64,000 bases of DNA from the NCBI RefSeq assembly GCF_000426285.1, contig NZ_AUFB01000003.1:186001-250000 (forward strand), written 5' to 3'. Positions within the stretch are counted from its first letter, which is position 1; each line of letters begins with the position of its first letter. Both the position numbers and the translations under genes were made by a program. The notes under the pieces were generated by a model, which made no database searches, was not told the origin of the DNA, and saw nothing but the letters and a program-made list of their open reading frames with translations. Below, piece after piece: positions 11,916 through 20,043 of the stretch. The stretch comes from Rhizobium leucaenae USDA 9039. Its GTDB lineage: Bacteria > Pseudomonadota > Alphaproteobacteria > Rhizobiales > Rhizobiaceae.

Positions 11916-12407
11916 ATGGTATCAAAACGTCTCTCACGGCTCGAAGGTCATCGCCGCAAGTTCATGGCGGTCATCGACGGTACTCCCGAATGCCAGCGTG
12001 CCGTCCACTATGCCGGCCGGCGCGCCAAGAATTCCAACGGCGGCCTTGTGCTCCTGTTTGTGATCCCCGAAGGCGATTTTCAGCAATGGCTGGGTGTCGA
12101 GGAGATCATGCGGGCTGAAGCGCGCGAGGAGGCCGAGGCGGCGACGGCCAAGGCGGCGCAGATCGTGCGCGAGAATATCGGCATCGATCCGGAGATCGTC
12201 ATTCGCGAAGGCTCTGCCGCTGAGCAGATCAATGCGGTGATCGAGGAAGACCGGGATATCGCGCTCCTCGTTCTCGCCGCCGGTTCGGCCAAGGAAGGGC
12301 CAGGACCGCTGGTGTCTTCGATTGCCGGGCGTGCCGCGGCCTTCCCGATTCCCGTCACGGTGCTGCCGGATACGCTGACGAACGAGGAAATCGACGCGCT
12401 GAGCTGA
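11916..12407 (+). CDS. Universal stress protein (UspA family)
   Basis: The product is a single Usp domain of 163 residues, beginning MVSKRLSRLEGHRRKFMAVI. The fold is recognisable from the first beta strand ending in Asp (FMAVIDGTPECQRAV), the LVLLFVIPEG second strand, and the final strand and loop (LLVLAAGSAKEGPGPLVSSI) that correspond to the ATP-loop region. The canonical GxxG(9x)G(S/T) nucleotide motif is degenerate, so ATP binding is uncertain. The start at ATG 11916 is chosen over the in-frame 11880 because the earlier residues lie in repeat-derived DNA. It lies between trpS and nfuA; no specific stress role can be read from sequence. Confidence 0.85.
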   Translation: MVSKRLSRLEGHRRKFMAVIDGTPECQRAVHYAGRRAKNSNGGLVLLFVIPEGDFQQWLGVEEIMRAEAREEAEAATAKAAQIVRENIGIDPEIVIREGSAAEQINAVIEEDRDIALLVLAAGSAKEGPGPLVSSIAGRAAAFPIPVTVLPDTLTNEEIDALS

Positions 12408-12470
12408 GTCCTTTAGGGCTAATTCTTGAGAATCAGTCTCTTGAATAGCGCGGCCAAAAAGCCTATTTTC

Positions 12471-12487
12471 TTTTGAAATATTCTAAA
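12471..12487. promoter_or_regulatory. Candidate Irr box (iron control element, ICE) upstream of nfuA
   Basis: The 17 bases TTTTGAAATATTCTAAA match the ICE dyad TTTAGAA-N3-TTCTAAA at 13 of 14 defined positions, and lie 53 bases before the nfuA start. In Rhizobiales, ICE motifs are bound by Irr, the haem-responsive iron regulator, at haem, Fe-S and iron-storage genes. Its place before an Fe-S assembly gene makes the call sensible. Just upstream (12428-12440) is another small dyad, GAGA-atcag-TCTC. Confidence 0.6.
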
Positions 12488-12540
12488 CTCGGACACCACT
12501 GAAGTGGCATGGGCCTTCGGTCCGCCGCATGGAGATCAAG

Positions 12541-13107
12541 ATGTTCATTCAGACCGAAGCGACGCCGAACCCGGCGACCTTGAAGTTCCTGCCGGGCAAG
12601 GTGGTGATGGAAAGCGGCACGGCCGAATTCCGCAGCGCCGAGGAAGCCGAAGTCTCGCCGCTCGCTGCCCGCATCTTCGATGTACCGGGTGTCAGCGGCG
12701 TCTATTTCGGCTACGACTTCATCTCCGTCTCCAAGGAAAACCAGGAATGGCAGCATCTGAAGCCCGCCATCCTCGGTTCGATCATGGAGCATTTCATGTC
12801 CGGCAAGCCGGTCATGGGCGAAAGCTCGGTTCTTTCCGAAGCGCAGGATGCCGGCGGCGAGTTCTTCGATGAAGGCGACGAATCGATCGTGCTGACCATC
12901 AAGGAATTGCTCGAAACCCGCGTTCGTCCGGCTGTCGCTCAGGATGGCGGCGATATCACCTTCCGCGGCTTCCGTGATGGCAAGGTCTACCTCAATATGA
13001 AGGGCTCCTGCTCGGGCTGCCCCTCGTCGACCGCAACATTGAAGCATGGCATACAGAATTTGCTGCGCCATTTCGTCCCGGAAGTGCAGGAAGTCGAAGC
13101 CGTCTAA
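12541..13107 (+). CDS. NifU-like Fe-S cluster scaffold/carrier protein (Nfu type)
   Basis: It carries or delivers Fe-S clusters to target enzymes. Of its 188 residues, 1-90 form the Nfu N-terminal domain (MFIQTEATPNPATLKFLPG, the hallmark of mitochondrial and alphaproteobacterial Nfu1), and about 115-180 form the NifU C-terminal domain with the cluster-binding CxxC in GSCSGCPSS. The start is ATG 12541, which begins at family homology; the in-frame ATG at 12529 has a worse fit. The preceding ICE-like dyad suggests iron control through Irr. A miaB gene, which needs two 4Fe-4S clusters, lies downstream. Confidence 0.95.
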   Translation: MFIQTEATPNPATLKFLPGKVVMESGTAEFRSAEEAEVSPLAARIFDVPGVSGVYFGYDFISVSKENQEWQHLKPAILGSIMEHFMSGKPVMGESSVLSEAQDAGGEFFDEGDESIVLTIKELLETRVRPAVAQDGGDITFRGFRDGKVYLNMKGSCSGCPSSTATLKHGIQNLLRHFVPEVQEVEAV

Positions 13108-13153
13108 GCATGATCCCCAAACGTGCGCAGCGGTTTTTGGATAAGATTGTGCA
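13108..13153. repeat. Dispersed REP-like repeat, copy A
   Basis: The sequence begins GCATGATCC, contains GCGCAGCGGTTTTTGG and ends with an imperfect AAGATTGTGC, so the ends are near-complementary. A second copy with the same layout is at 32806-32849, ending in a perfect GATCATGC. Both lie just after a stop codon (nfuA and the toxin gene). This kind of repeat is frequent in Rhizobium intergenic regions. Confidence 0.65.
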
Positions 13154-13231
13154 AAAACAGATTTTGAAGTTCAGTGATGGCTTAGAGCTAAATCACTGCG
13201 CTTCAAATTCGGCCTTTTCGGAAAAATTGTG

Positions 13232-13888
13232 ATGATCGTACTGGCGCTCGACACGGCAGGTGTGGATTGCGCTGCCGCTGTGTATGATAGCGGTAGTGAT
13301 TCTGTGATGGGGGAGGTCACGGAAACGATCGGGCGAGGGCATGCCGAGCATTTGATGGATGTTGTCGACCGGGCGCTGGCTGAAGCCGATATAGCGCTCG
13401 CGGCAGTGGAGCGTGTGGTCGTGACCGTCGGTCCAGGCTCCTTCACCGGCATCCGCAACGGCGTCGCCGCCGCCCGCGGTTTCGCGCTTTCCCTGAATAT
13501 TCCCGCTGTCGGCGTCACCACCCTCGAGGTTATGGCCGCTGCCGCCCGGGAGACGAAACCGGGTAGATCGGTTCTGGCCGCCATCGATGCCAAGCGCGAG
13601 GAGATCTATCTCCAGGCCTTCGATGCCGATGGCCATCCTCTGGACGAGGCGCGCGCCGTGACAACAGATGAAGCGCGGGCGATCGCGGCTGCTTTCGACG
13701 GCGTCGTCACCGGCTCGGCTGTTGCCCGGCTGAGCGATTCTCGGCCGCCAGCACGGCCGGATGCCTTTCCCATCGCCACCGTCGCCAGGCTGGGCGCTGT
13801 CAAATCTGTCAGCGAAAAGCCGAAGCCGCTTTATCTTCGCGGACCCGACGCCCGGCCGCAGGCGGGGTACGCAGTCGCCAGGGTATGA
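13232..13888 (+). CDS. tsaB: tRNA threonylcarbamoyladenosine biosynthesis protein TsaB
   Basis: It is the partner of TsaD in making t6A37 on ANN-decoding tRNAs. The 218-residue product has the ASKHA-type N-terminal strand (MIVLALDTAGVDCAAAVYD) and the conserved GPGSFTGIRNGVAAARGFAL segment that contacts TsaD. The C-terminal part ends in YLRGPDARPQ, also typical. ATG 13232 is preferred over the GTG directly before it. Its stop overlaps the rimI start by four bases; the tsaB-rimI pairing is widespread in bacteria. Confidence 0.95.
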   Translation: MIVLALDTAGVDCAAAVYDSGSDSVMGEVTETIGRGHAEHLMDVVDRALAEADIALAAVERVVVTVGPGSFTGIRNGVAAARGFALSLNIPAVGVTTLEVMAAAARETKPGRSVLAAIDAKREEIYLQAFDADGHPLDEARAVTTDEARAIAAAFDGVVTGSAVARLSDSRPPARPDAFPIATVARLGAVKSVSEKPKPLYLRGPDARPQAGYAVARV

Positions 13889-14385
13889 CTATGTTCGAAT
13901 CCTATCTCACCCTGAAAGCCGAATACGAGATCGTTCCGATGCAGTTGCAGGATTGCGCTGAGGTGGCAGCCTTGCATGGCGAACGTTTTTCGCGGGTGTG
14001 GGAGGAAAGCGAGTTTCAAAATCTGCTGTCGCAGAACACGACCTTCGGCTTTGTCGCCCGTCAGACCAACGCCATCCTGAAAAAGCCGCTTCCCGGCTTC
14101 GTCCTGGCGCGGCAGGCGGCGGGCGAGGCGGAAATCCTGACGGTTGCCGTCAACGCCAAGCTGGGCCGTGCGGGCCTCGGCTGGCGGCTGATGCAGGCGG
14201 CGTTGCGCGAGGCACGCAACCGCGGCGGCGAAACCATGTTTCTGGAAGTCGATGGTGGCAATCAGCCGGCCGTCGGTCTTTACCGCAAACTCGGCTTCGA
14301 AACGGTCGGCGAACGCAAGGCCTATTATGTCGCTGAAAACGGCGCCAAATCGTCGGCGCTTGTCATGCGCCGCGTTCTTCGCTAG
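13885..14385 (+). CDS. rimI: Ribosomal protein S18-alanine N-acetyltransferase (GNAT)
   Basis: It is a GNAT-fold acetyltransferase of 166 residues. The acetyl-CoA pyrophosphate loop is seen as NAKLGRAGLGWRLMQAALREA, followed by MFLEVDGGNQPAVGLYRKLGF, where N-x-x-A-x-x-L-Y is the motif used by RimI. It is translationally coupled to tsaB through an ATGA overlap, which supports RimI rather than another GNAT. An ATG two codons later (13891) is an alternative start. The fur/mur gene follows after 38 bases. Confidence 0.9.
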   Translation: MTMFESYLTLKAEYEIVPMQLQDCAEVAALHGERFSRVWEESEFQNLLSQNTTFGFVARQTNAILKKPLPGFVLARQAAGEAEILTVAVNAKLGRAGLGWRLMQAALREARNRGGETMFLEVDGGNQPAVGLYRKLGFETVGERKAYYVAENGAKSSALVMRRVLR

Positions 14386-14423
14386 TCCGTTGTCATAGAC
14401 GAACAGGCCGAAGACCGTATTCA

Positions 14424-14870
14424 ATGAACGATCCCGTAAAATCCCTTGAGGAGCTTTGCGCCGAGCGCGGCATGCGCATGACGGAGCAGCGGCGGGTCAT
14501 TGCGCGCATCATCGAGAGTTCAGAAGATCATCCCGACGTCGAGGAGCTGCACCGCCGCTCCGTCAAGGTGGATGCGAAGATCTCGATTTCGACGGTCTAC
14601 CGCACCGTAAAGCTTTTCGAGGATGCCGGCATCATCGCACGCCATGATTTTCGTCACGGGCGTTCGCGTTACGAGACCGTGCCGGAAGAGCACCACGATC
14701 ACCTGATCGATCTGAAGAGCGGCGACGTGATCGAATTCCACTCGCCGGAGATCGAGGCGCTGCAGGAGCGCATTGCCCGCGAACACGGCTTCAAGCTCGT
14801 CGACCATCGGCTGGAACTCTACGGTATTCCGCTTAAAAAGGATGAGCCCGCCAAGAAGGACGAACGCTGA
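14424..14870 (+). CDS. mur: Fur-family metalloregulator (Mur in rhizobia)
   Basis: It is a metal-dependent DNA-binding repressor of 148 residues. The winged helix spans about residues 10-85 (MTEQRRVIARII, ISISTVYRTVKLFEDAGII) and the metal-binding/dimerisation domain follows (HDFRHGRSRYETV, EEHHDHLIDLKSGDVIEF). The C-terminal CxxC zinc motifs found in E. coli Fur are absent, as in other rhizobial members. In Rhizobium and Sinorhizobium this orthologue acts as Mur and senses manganese, while iron is handled by RirA and Irr, so the symbol mur reflects that inference; databases often say fur. The Lys/Glu-rich tail is lineage-specific. Confidence 0.92.
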   Translation: MNDPVKSLEELCAERGMRMTEQRRVIARIIESSEDHPDVEELHRRSVKVDAKISISTVYRTVKLFEDAGIIARHDFRHGRSRYETVPEEHHDHLIDLKSGDVIEFHSPEIEALQERIAREHGFKLVDHRLELYGIPLKKDEPAKKDER

Positions 14871-14900
14871 AGTGGCGGCGGTCGTGCGGGAGCGGATGAT

Positions 14901-15698
14901 TTGATAACCTGGCTGCGCGTCGGCTGTGCCGTCATCGTTATCTCTGTTGTGAGCCTCGTCCTGCTGCCGCTGCAGATTCTTTGCCTGCGCTTCGACTGGA
15001 AGCTCAGGCGCTATCTGCCGCGCTACTGGCATCGCATCATCTGCTACTGGCTCGGCATCCGCATCCATGTCGTCGGAGAGCTTGAACGTCGCCGGCCGCT
15101 GATGCTCGCCTCGAACCACGCGTCCTGGCTCGATATTCTGGTGCTTTCCGCCGTTGCCGACGTCGCCTTCATCGCAAAATCGGAAGTGCGGGATTGGCCG
15201 ATCTTCGGTCTCTTCGCTCAATGGCAGAAGAGCGTGTTCATCGAACGCGAGCAGAAGCGCAAGACCGGCAATCAGGTGAGTGAGATCGCCGAGCGCATGG
15301 CCGATGGTGAGATCATGGTGCTGTTTCCGGAAGGCACGACCTCGGATGGCAATCGCCTGCTCGACGTCAAATCCTCGCTGTTCGGCGCGGCCGCCGCCGC
15401 TTTGCCGAAGACGCCGGATGCCGTCGTTCACGTCCAGCCGGTCGCGGTTGCCTATACCCGTGTCCATGGCGTTGCCATGGGCCGTTATTATCGCCCCATT
15501 GCGGCTTGGCCGGGCGATATTGAGCTTGTGCCGCATCTGAAGGGCATCTTTGCCTGCGGGGCGATCGATGTTGACGTCTGCTTCGGCGAGGCGGTGGATT
15601 ATCGCGCGGATACCAACCGCAAGGAGGTCAGCGCCACCGTGGCGCGGCGCATCCGCACCATGCTGGCAAGCCGGTTGCTTGGCCGCGAGATCGCCTGA
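14901..15698 (+). CDS. olsA: 1-acyl-glycerol-3-phosphate acyltransferase family; probable lyso-ornithine lipid O-acyltransferase
   Basis: It transfers an acyl chain from acyl-ACP to a lysolipid at the inner membrane. The 265-residue product has an N-terminal membrane helix (CAVIVISVVSLVLLPLQIL) and the PlsC-family motifs NHASWLD (the H-x4-D catalytic pair near residue 71) and FPEGTTSDG. Sinorhizobium meliloti olsA, needed for ornithine-lipid synthesis, occupies the same place upstream of miaB-phoH-ybeY, so orthology by position is good. The start is TTG at 14901, with a GGGAG ribosome site 9 bases before; no in-frame ATG fits. A true PlsC function cannot be excluded. Confidence 0.82.
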   Translation: MITWLRVGCAVIVISVVSLVLLPLQILCLRFDWKLRRYLPRYWHRIICYWLGIRIHVVGELERRRPLMLASNHASWLDILVLSAVADVAFIAKSEVRDWPIFGLFAQWQKSVFIEREQKRKTGNQVSEIAERMADGEIMVLFPEGTTSDGNRLLDVKSSLFGAAAAALPKTPDAVVHVQPVAVAYTRVHGVAMGRYYRPIAAWPGDIELVPHLKGIFACGAIDVDVCFGEAVDYRADTNRKEVSATVARRIRTMLASRLLGREIA

Positions 15699-15758
15699 TA
15701 TTCCGGCACTTTTAACTTTTTCATTTTCTCCAGAAGCAAAAGCCACTACATAGCGGCC

Positions 15759-17171
15759 ATGACCAAGGACAGTGTACTTCTCGATGCCCCGCAGCCCAAT
15801 GCTTTGGAGCTTGGCCTGCGCGATGGCTCCAACAGCCGTAAGGTTTTCATCAAGACCTACGGCTGCCAGATGAATGTCTACGACTCGACGCGGATGAGCG
15901 ATGCGCTTGCCCGTGATGGCTACGAGCCGACCGAGGACATGGAAGAAGCTGATCTTGTCCTGCTGAATACCTGCCACATCCGCGAAAAGGCGGCCGAAAA
16001 GGTCTATTCGGCGCTCGGGCGCCTGCGCGAAATGAAGAAGCGCAAGGCAGCCGACGGCCGCGACATGATGATCGGCGTCACCGGCTGCGTTGCCCAGGCC
16101 GAGGGCGAGGAAATCCTCCGCCGTGCGCCTGCTGTCGATGTCGTCATCGGCCCGCAGACCTATCACCGCCTGCCGGAGGCGCTGCGCCGCGCCAAGGAAG
16201 GCCAGCGCGTCGTCGATACCGAATATGCCATCGAGGATAAGTTCGAACATCTGCCGACGCCTGAGAAGGCGAAGATCCGCGCTCGCGGTGTCACTGCCTT
16301 CCTGACCGTGCAGGAGGGTTGCGATAAGTTCTGCACTTTCTGTGTCGTACCCTACACGCGCGGCTCCGAAGTCTCCCGTCCAGTCGCCCAGATCGTCGAA
16401 GAGGCTGAAAAACTTGTGGATGGCGGTGTGAGCGAAATCACGCTGCTCGGCCAGAATGTCAATGCCTGGCACGGCACCGGCCCCACGGGCGAAGCCTGGA
16501 GCCTCGGTGATCTGCTCTACCGGCTGGCGGAAATTCCGGGGCTTGCCCGGCTGCGTTATACCACCAGCCACCCGCGCGATATGGACGACCGGCTGATAGC
16601 GGCTCATCGCGATTTGCGCACCTTGATGCCCTATCTGCATCTGCCGGTTCAGTCCGGTTCCGACCGCATCCTCAAAGCGATGAATCGGCGCCATACGGCG
16701 GCGGAATATCTCGTCTTGCTCGAAAAAATCCGTGCGGCACGGCCGGATATCGCCCTTTCGGGTGATTTCATTGTCGGTTTCCCGGGGGAGACAGAGCAGG
16801 ATTTTGCGGATACACTTCGTCTGGTGGAGGAGGTGAACTATGCGCAAGCCTTCTCGTTTAAATATTCGACGCGCCCAGGAACGCCGGGTGCGGAATTGAA
16901 GGGCCAAGTGCCGGAAGAGATCAAGGCGGAACGGCTAGAACGGTTGCAGGCGCTGCTTTTGAAGCAGCAGCACGCTTTCGCTGATGCGTGTGTCGGCAAA
17001 GTGGTTGATATACTGCTGGAAAAGCCGGGCCGCATGCCGGGGCAGTTGATCGGCCGGTCTCCTTGGCTGCAATCTGTGAATGTTGATGCAAAAGCATCGC
17101 AAATCGGTGACATTATCAACGTACGAATCACCGGAACCAGCACCAACAGCCTTTTTGCTGAATTGCTCTAG
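15759..17171 (+). CDS. miaB: tRNA-2-methylthio-N6-dimethylallyladenosine synthase MiaB
   Basis: It is a radical-SAM methylthiotransferase that adds ms2 to i6A37 of tRNAs reading UNN codons. The 470-residue protein has three parts: UPF0004 domain with cysteines in [17 protein letters not shown] and TGCVAQAE (auxiliary 4Fe-4S cluster); radical-SAM core with CDKFCTFC (CxxxCxxC) near residue 190; and a C-terminal TRAM domain (about 405-470). The enzyme depends on Fe-S supply, consistent with nfuA nearby. It starts at ATG 15759 and is followed by phoH after 30 bases. Confidence 0.97.
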   Translation: MTKDSVLLDAPQPNALELGLRDGSNSRKVFIKTYGCQMNVYDSTRMSDALARDGYEPTEDMEEADLVLLNTCHIREKAAEKVYSALGRLREMKKRKAADGRDMMIGVTGCVAQAEGEEILRRAPAVDVVIGPQTYHRLPEALRRAKEGQRVVDTEYAIEDKFEHLPTPEKAKIRARGVTAFLTVQEGCDKFCTFCVVPYTRGSEVSRPVAQIVEEAEKLVDGGVSEITLLGQNVNAWHGTGPTGEAWSLGDLLYRLAEIPGLARLRYTTSHPRDMDDRLIAAHRDLRTLMPYLHLPVQSGSDRILKAMNRRHTAAEYLVLLEKIRAARPDIALSGDFIVGFPGETEQDFADTLRLVEEVNYAQAFSFKYSTRPGTPGAELKGQVPEEIKAERLERLQALLLKQQHAFADACVGKVVDILLEKPGRMPGQLIGRSPWLQSVNVDAKASQIGDIINVRITGTSTNSLFAELL

Positions 17172-17201
17172 GTTCCGGACCGGCATAAGGAGCCACACCG
17201 C

Positions 17202-18260
17202 TTGAACGGACAGGAATTGGTTTCTTCTTCATCGCGCCAGCCACGCACCGCGAGCGACGCCAATCACTTCATCCTGACGTTCGAGAACAATCGCTTCGCC
17301 AGCGAACTTTTCGGACAGTTCGACCAGAATTTGAAGCTGCTCGAGGAGCGTCTGGGCATCGACGCACGCGCTCGTGGCAATTCCGTCATCATCACCGGCG
17401 ACGTGCTGGCCACCAACCAGGCGCGCCGGACACTCGATTATCTCTATGAGAAGCTACAGAAAGGTGGGAATGTGGAGCGCTCCGACGTGGAAGGAGCAAT
17501 CCGCATGGCGGTTGCCGCCGACGACCAACTGACGCTGCCGACGATGGAGAAAAAAGCCAAGCTGACGATGGCGCAGATTTCGACGCGCAAGAAGACGATC
17601 ATCGCGCGCACGCCGACTCAGGACGCCTATATCAGGGCGATGGACCGGTCCGAAATGGTTTTCGGTGTCGGCCCGGCCGGCACGGGCAAGACTTATCTCG
17701 CGGTTGCCCACGCCGCTCAGCTTTTGGAGCGCGGCGCGGTCGAGAAGATCATCCTGTCGCGCCCGGCCGTCGAAGCCGGCGAGCGTCTGGGCTTCCTGCC
17801 CGGCGATATGAAGGAAAAGGTCGACCCTTATCTGCGCCCTCTCTATGACGCGCTTTACGATATGATGCCCGGCGACAAGGTCGAGCGCGCCATCACCGCA
17901 GGCGTCATTGAAATCGCTCCGCTCGCCTTCATGCGCGGCCGCACACTTGCCAACGCCGCCGTCATTCTCGACGAGGCGCAGAACACCACCTCGATGCAGA
18001 TGAAGATGTTCCTGACGCGTCTCGGCGAGAATTCGCGCATGATCATCACCGGCGACCCCAGCCAGATCGACCTGCCGCGCGGCGTCAAATCCGGCCTCGT
18101 AGAAGCCTTGCAGCTCCTGAATGACGTTGAAGGGATAAGCATAATCCGCTTCAAGGACACCGACGTCGTCCGCCATCCGCTGGTGGCGCGCATCGTCAGG
18201 GCCTACGACTCGAACTACGCCGCTCCTGTTGAGGGCAACGGGGTCGATCCGCAAATCTAA
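17202..18260 (+). CDS. phoH: PhoH-like ATPase
   Basis: The product is a cytoplasmic P-loop ATPase of 352 residues; the family is linked to RNA metabolism, and the phoH-ybeY pairing is conserved in bacteria. Walker A is FGVGPAGTGKTYLA at about residue 155, and Walker B is VILDEAQNTT. LSRPAVEAGERLGFLPGDMKEK and the MIITGDPSQIDLP sensor segment are diagnostic. The start is TTG 17202, with AAGGAG ribosome site about 12 bases before. Its last base (stop TAA) is shared with the ATG of ybeY, so the two are coupled. Confidence 0.95.
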   Translation: MNGQELVSSSSRQPRTASDANHFILTFENNRFASELFGQFDQNLKLLEERLGIDARARGNSVIITGDVLATNQARRTLDYLYEKLQKGGNVERSDVEGAIRMAVAADDQLTLPTMEKKAKLTMAQISTRKKTIIARTPTQDAYIRAMDRSEMVFGVGPAGTGKTYLAVAHAAQLLERGAVEKIILSRPAVEAGERLGFLPGDMKEKVDPYLRPLYDALYDMMPGDKVERAITAGVIEIAPLAFMRGRTLANAAVILDEAQNTTSMQMKMFLTRLGENSRMIITGDPSQIDLPRGVKSGLVEALQLLNDVEGISIIRFKDTDVVRHPLVARIVRAYDSNYAAPVEGNGVDPQI

Positions 18261-18766
18261 TGGCCGATCTCGATATACAGATCAGCGTCGAAGAGGGCGG
18301 CTGGCCCTCCGAGGGCGAATTGCAGGCCTTGGCCGAGCGCGTATTGGGCGCGGCCGCGACGTATCTTGAGACAAACGAGAAGCAGCCTTTTCCGAAAATG
18401 GCGCCTGAATTGTCGCTGGTCTTCACCGACGATGCCTCGATCCGCGAGATCAATGCAGAATGGCGAGAGCAGGACAAGGCGACCAACGTCCTGTCTTTCC
18501 CCGCTTTTCCGCTCGTGCCAGGTGGTAAACCCGGCCCGATGCTCGGCGACATCATCATCGCCAAAGAGACGGTGGAGCGCGAGGCGGCCGAGCTGGAAAA
18601 AAGTTTTGACGACCATCTGACCCATTTGATGGTGCATGGTTTCTTGCATCTCTTCGGCTACGACCATATGAATAATAGCGAAGCCGAAAGAATGGAGGGG
18701 CTGGAGACTCGCATTTTGGCGGGGCTTGGCCTATCTGATCCCTATGCGGGGCAGGACCCCATTTGA
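18260..18766 (+). CDS. ybeY: Endoribonuclease / 16S rRNA maturation factor YbeY
   Basis: It is a zinc-dependent RNase acting in 16S rRNA 3' processing and ribosome quality control; in S. meliloti the orthologue also influences sRNA regulation. Of 168 residues, the signature H-G-x-LHL-x-GYDH is present as HGFLHLFGYDH, giving the three metal-binding histidines. The N-terminal half contains LSLVFTDDASIREINAEWR and ATNVLSFP, also typical. It overlaps phoH by one base and precedes a CorC-type gene by 25 bases. Confidence 0.96.
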   Translation: MADLDIQISVEEGGWPSEGELQALAERVLGAAATYLETNEKQPFPKMAPELSLVFTDDASIREINAEWREQDKATNVLSFPAFPLVPGGKPGPMLGDIIIAKETVEREAAELEKSFDDHLTHLMVHGFLHLFGYDHMNNSEAERMEGLETRILAGLGLSDPYAGQDPI

Positions 18767-18791
18767 TCTGAACCCTGTCTGATCAGGAACA

Positions 18792-19964
18792 ATGAGCGAC
18801 TTTACGACAAGACCGGCCGCCGAGGCCAAAGACGGAGCCGAAACTGCCTCCTCCGATGAGGTAGGCAGTAGTAGCGGCAAACGATCACACTCTTCCTTCT
18901 GGGCCCGCGCTGCGCGCATTCTGCGCCCAGCCCAGGGTTCGGCGCGTCTGCGCGAGGATCTAGCCGATGCGCTGATGACCAATGCCACCGATGACGACGC
19001 CTTCTCGCCGGACGAGCGGGCGATGCTGCACAACATCCTCCGCTTCCGCGAGGTGCGTGTCGAGGACGTCATGGTGCCGCGCGCCGATATCGAGGCGGTC
19101 GACCAGAATATCACCATCGGCGAGCTGATGATCCTGTTCGAGGAGAGCGGCCGCTCGCGCATGCCGGTCTATGCCGAAACGCTCGACGATCCCCGTGGGA
19201 TGGTGCATATCCGCGATCTCCTGTCCTATGTCGCCAAGCAGGCGCGCAACAAGCGCCGCGGCAGCAATGGCAAGGCGGCGGCTTCGGTGTCAGCTGCGGC
19301 CGCAAGTCCGGCGGAAAAACCGGCGCGTTCGGCCAAACCGAATTTCGACCTTTCCCGCGTCGATCTTCAGAAGACGCTGGCCGAAGCCGGCATCATCCGA
19401 AAAATCCTGTTCGTTCCGCCCTCCATGCTGGCGTCCGATCTTCTCCGCCGCATGCAGGTTAACCGTACGCAGATGGCGCTCGTCATCGACGAATATGGCG
19501 GCACCGACGGCCTCGCCTCGCATGAGGATATCGTCGAAATGGTCGTCGGCGATATCGACGACGAACATGACGACGAGGAAGTCATGTTCAAGCGCGTCTC
19601 CGAAGACGTCTTCGTTGCCGATGCCCGCGTCGAACTGGAGGAGATCGCCGAAGCGATCGGCCCGGATTTCGACATTAGCGAGCAGGTGGACGAGGTGGAT
19701 ACGCTTGGCGGCCTGATCTTCTCCGCGCTCGGCCGCATTCCGGTTCGCGGCGAGCTCGTCCAGGCACTGCCGGGCTTCGAATTCCATATTCTCGATGCCG
19801 ATCCGCGCCGCATCAAACGGGTGCGTATCACCCGCAAGCGTCACGCCTTGCGCCGTCGTCCGGCGAAGGCGGAGGGTGAAGGTGGCGTAATCGAGCGCGA
19901 CCTGCCGTTGCCCGACACGCTTCCCGACGAACCCCCGGCCGAGCAGAAGACTGCCAGCCAATAA
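18792..19964 (+). CDS. CBS-domain protein of the CorC/TlyC (HlyC) family
   Basis: The 390-residue protein has two CBS domains at about 85-150 and 215-275 (VEDVMVPRADIEAVD at the entry) and a C-terminal CorC_HlyC transporter-associated domain (about 285-370). It lacks the N-terminal DUF21 membrane domain, so it is the soluble CorC type. An Ala/Ser/Lys-rich linker (about 158-185) separates the CBS halves. CorC proteins are linked to magnesium/cobalt efflux, and the older name tlyC (haemolysin) is not supported functionally. The position between ybeY and lnt matches the ybeZ-ybeY-corC-lnt order known from E. coli. Confidence 0.92.
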   Translation: MSDFTTRPAAEAKDGAETASSDEVGSSSGKRSHSSFWARAARILRPAQGSARLREDLADALMTNATDDDAFSPDERAMLHNILRFREVRVEDVMVPRADIEAVDQNITIGELMILFEESGRSRMPVYAETLDDPRGMVHIRDLLSYVAKQARNKRRGSNGKAAASVSAAAASPAEKPARSAKPNFDLSRVDLQKTLAEAGIIRKILFVPPSMLASDLLRRMQVNRTQMALVIDEYGGTDGLASHEDIVEMVVGDIDDEHDDEEVMFKRVSEDVFVADARVELEEIAEAIGPDFDISEQVDEVDTLGGLIFSALGRIPVRGELVQALPGFEFHILDADPRRIKRVRITRKRHALRRRPAKAEGEGGVIERDLPLPDTLPDEPPAEQKTASQ

Positions 19965-20043
19965 ATGGCGCTTCAGCAGGACAAATCGCTGCTTTTTTGA
20001 AAGACTGCCGCCAATTGATTCGCAGTTTGGACGGAGCGCGCGC

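Noticed and set aside
14520..16907. A very long minus-strand frame (795 codons) opposite mur, olsA and miaB.
   Set aside because: It is the shadow of three well-identified plus-strand genes in GC-rich DNA; its residue composition (Arg/His/Gly/Ala rich) matches no family.
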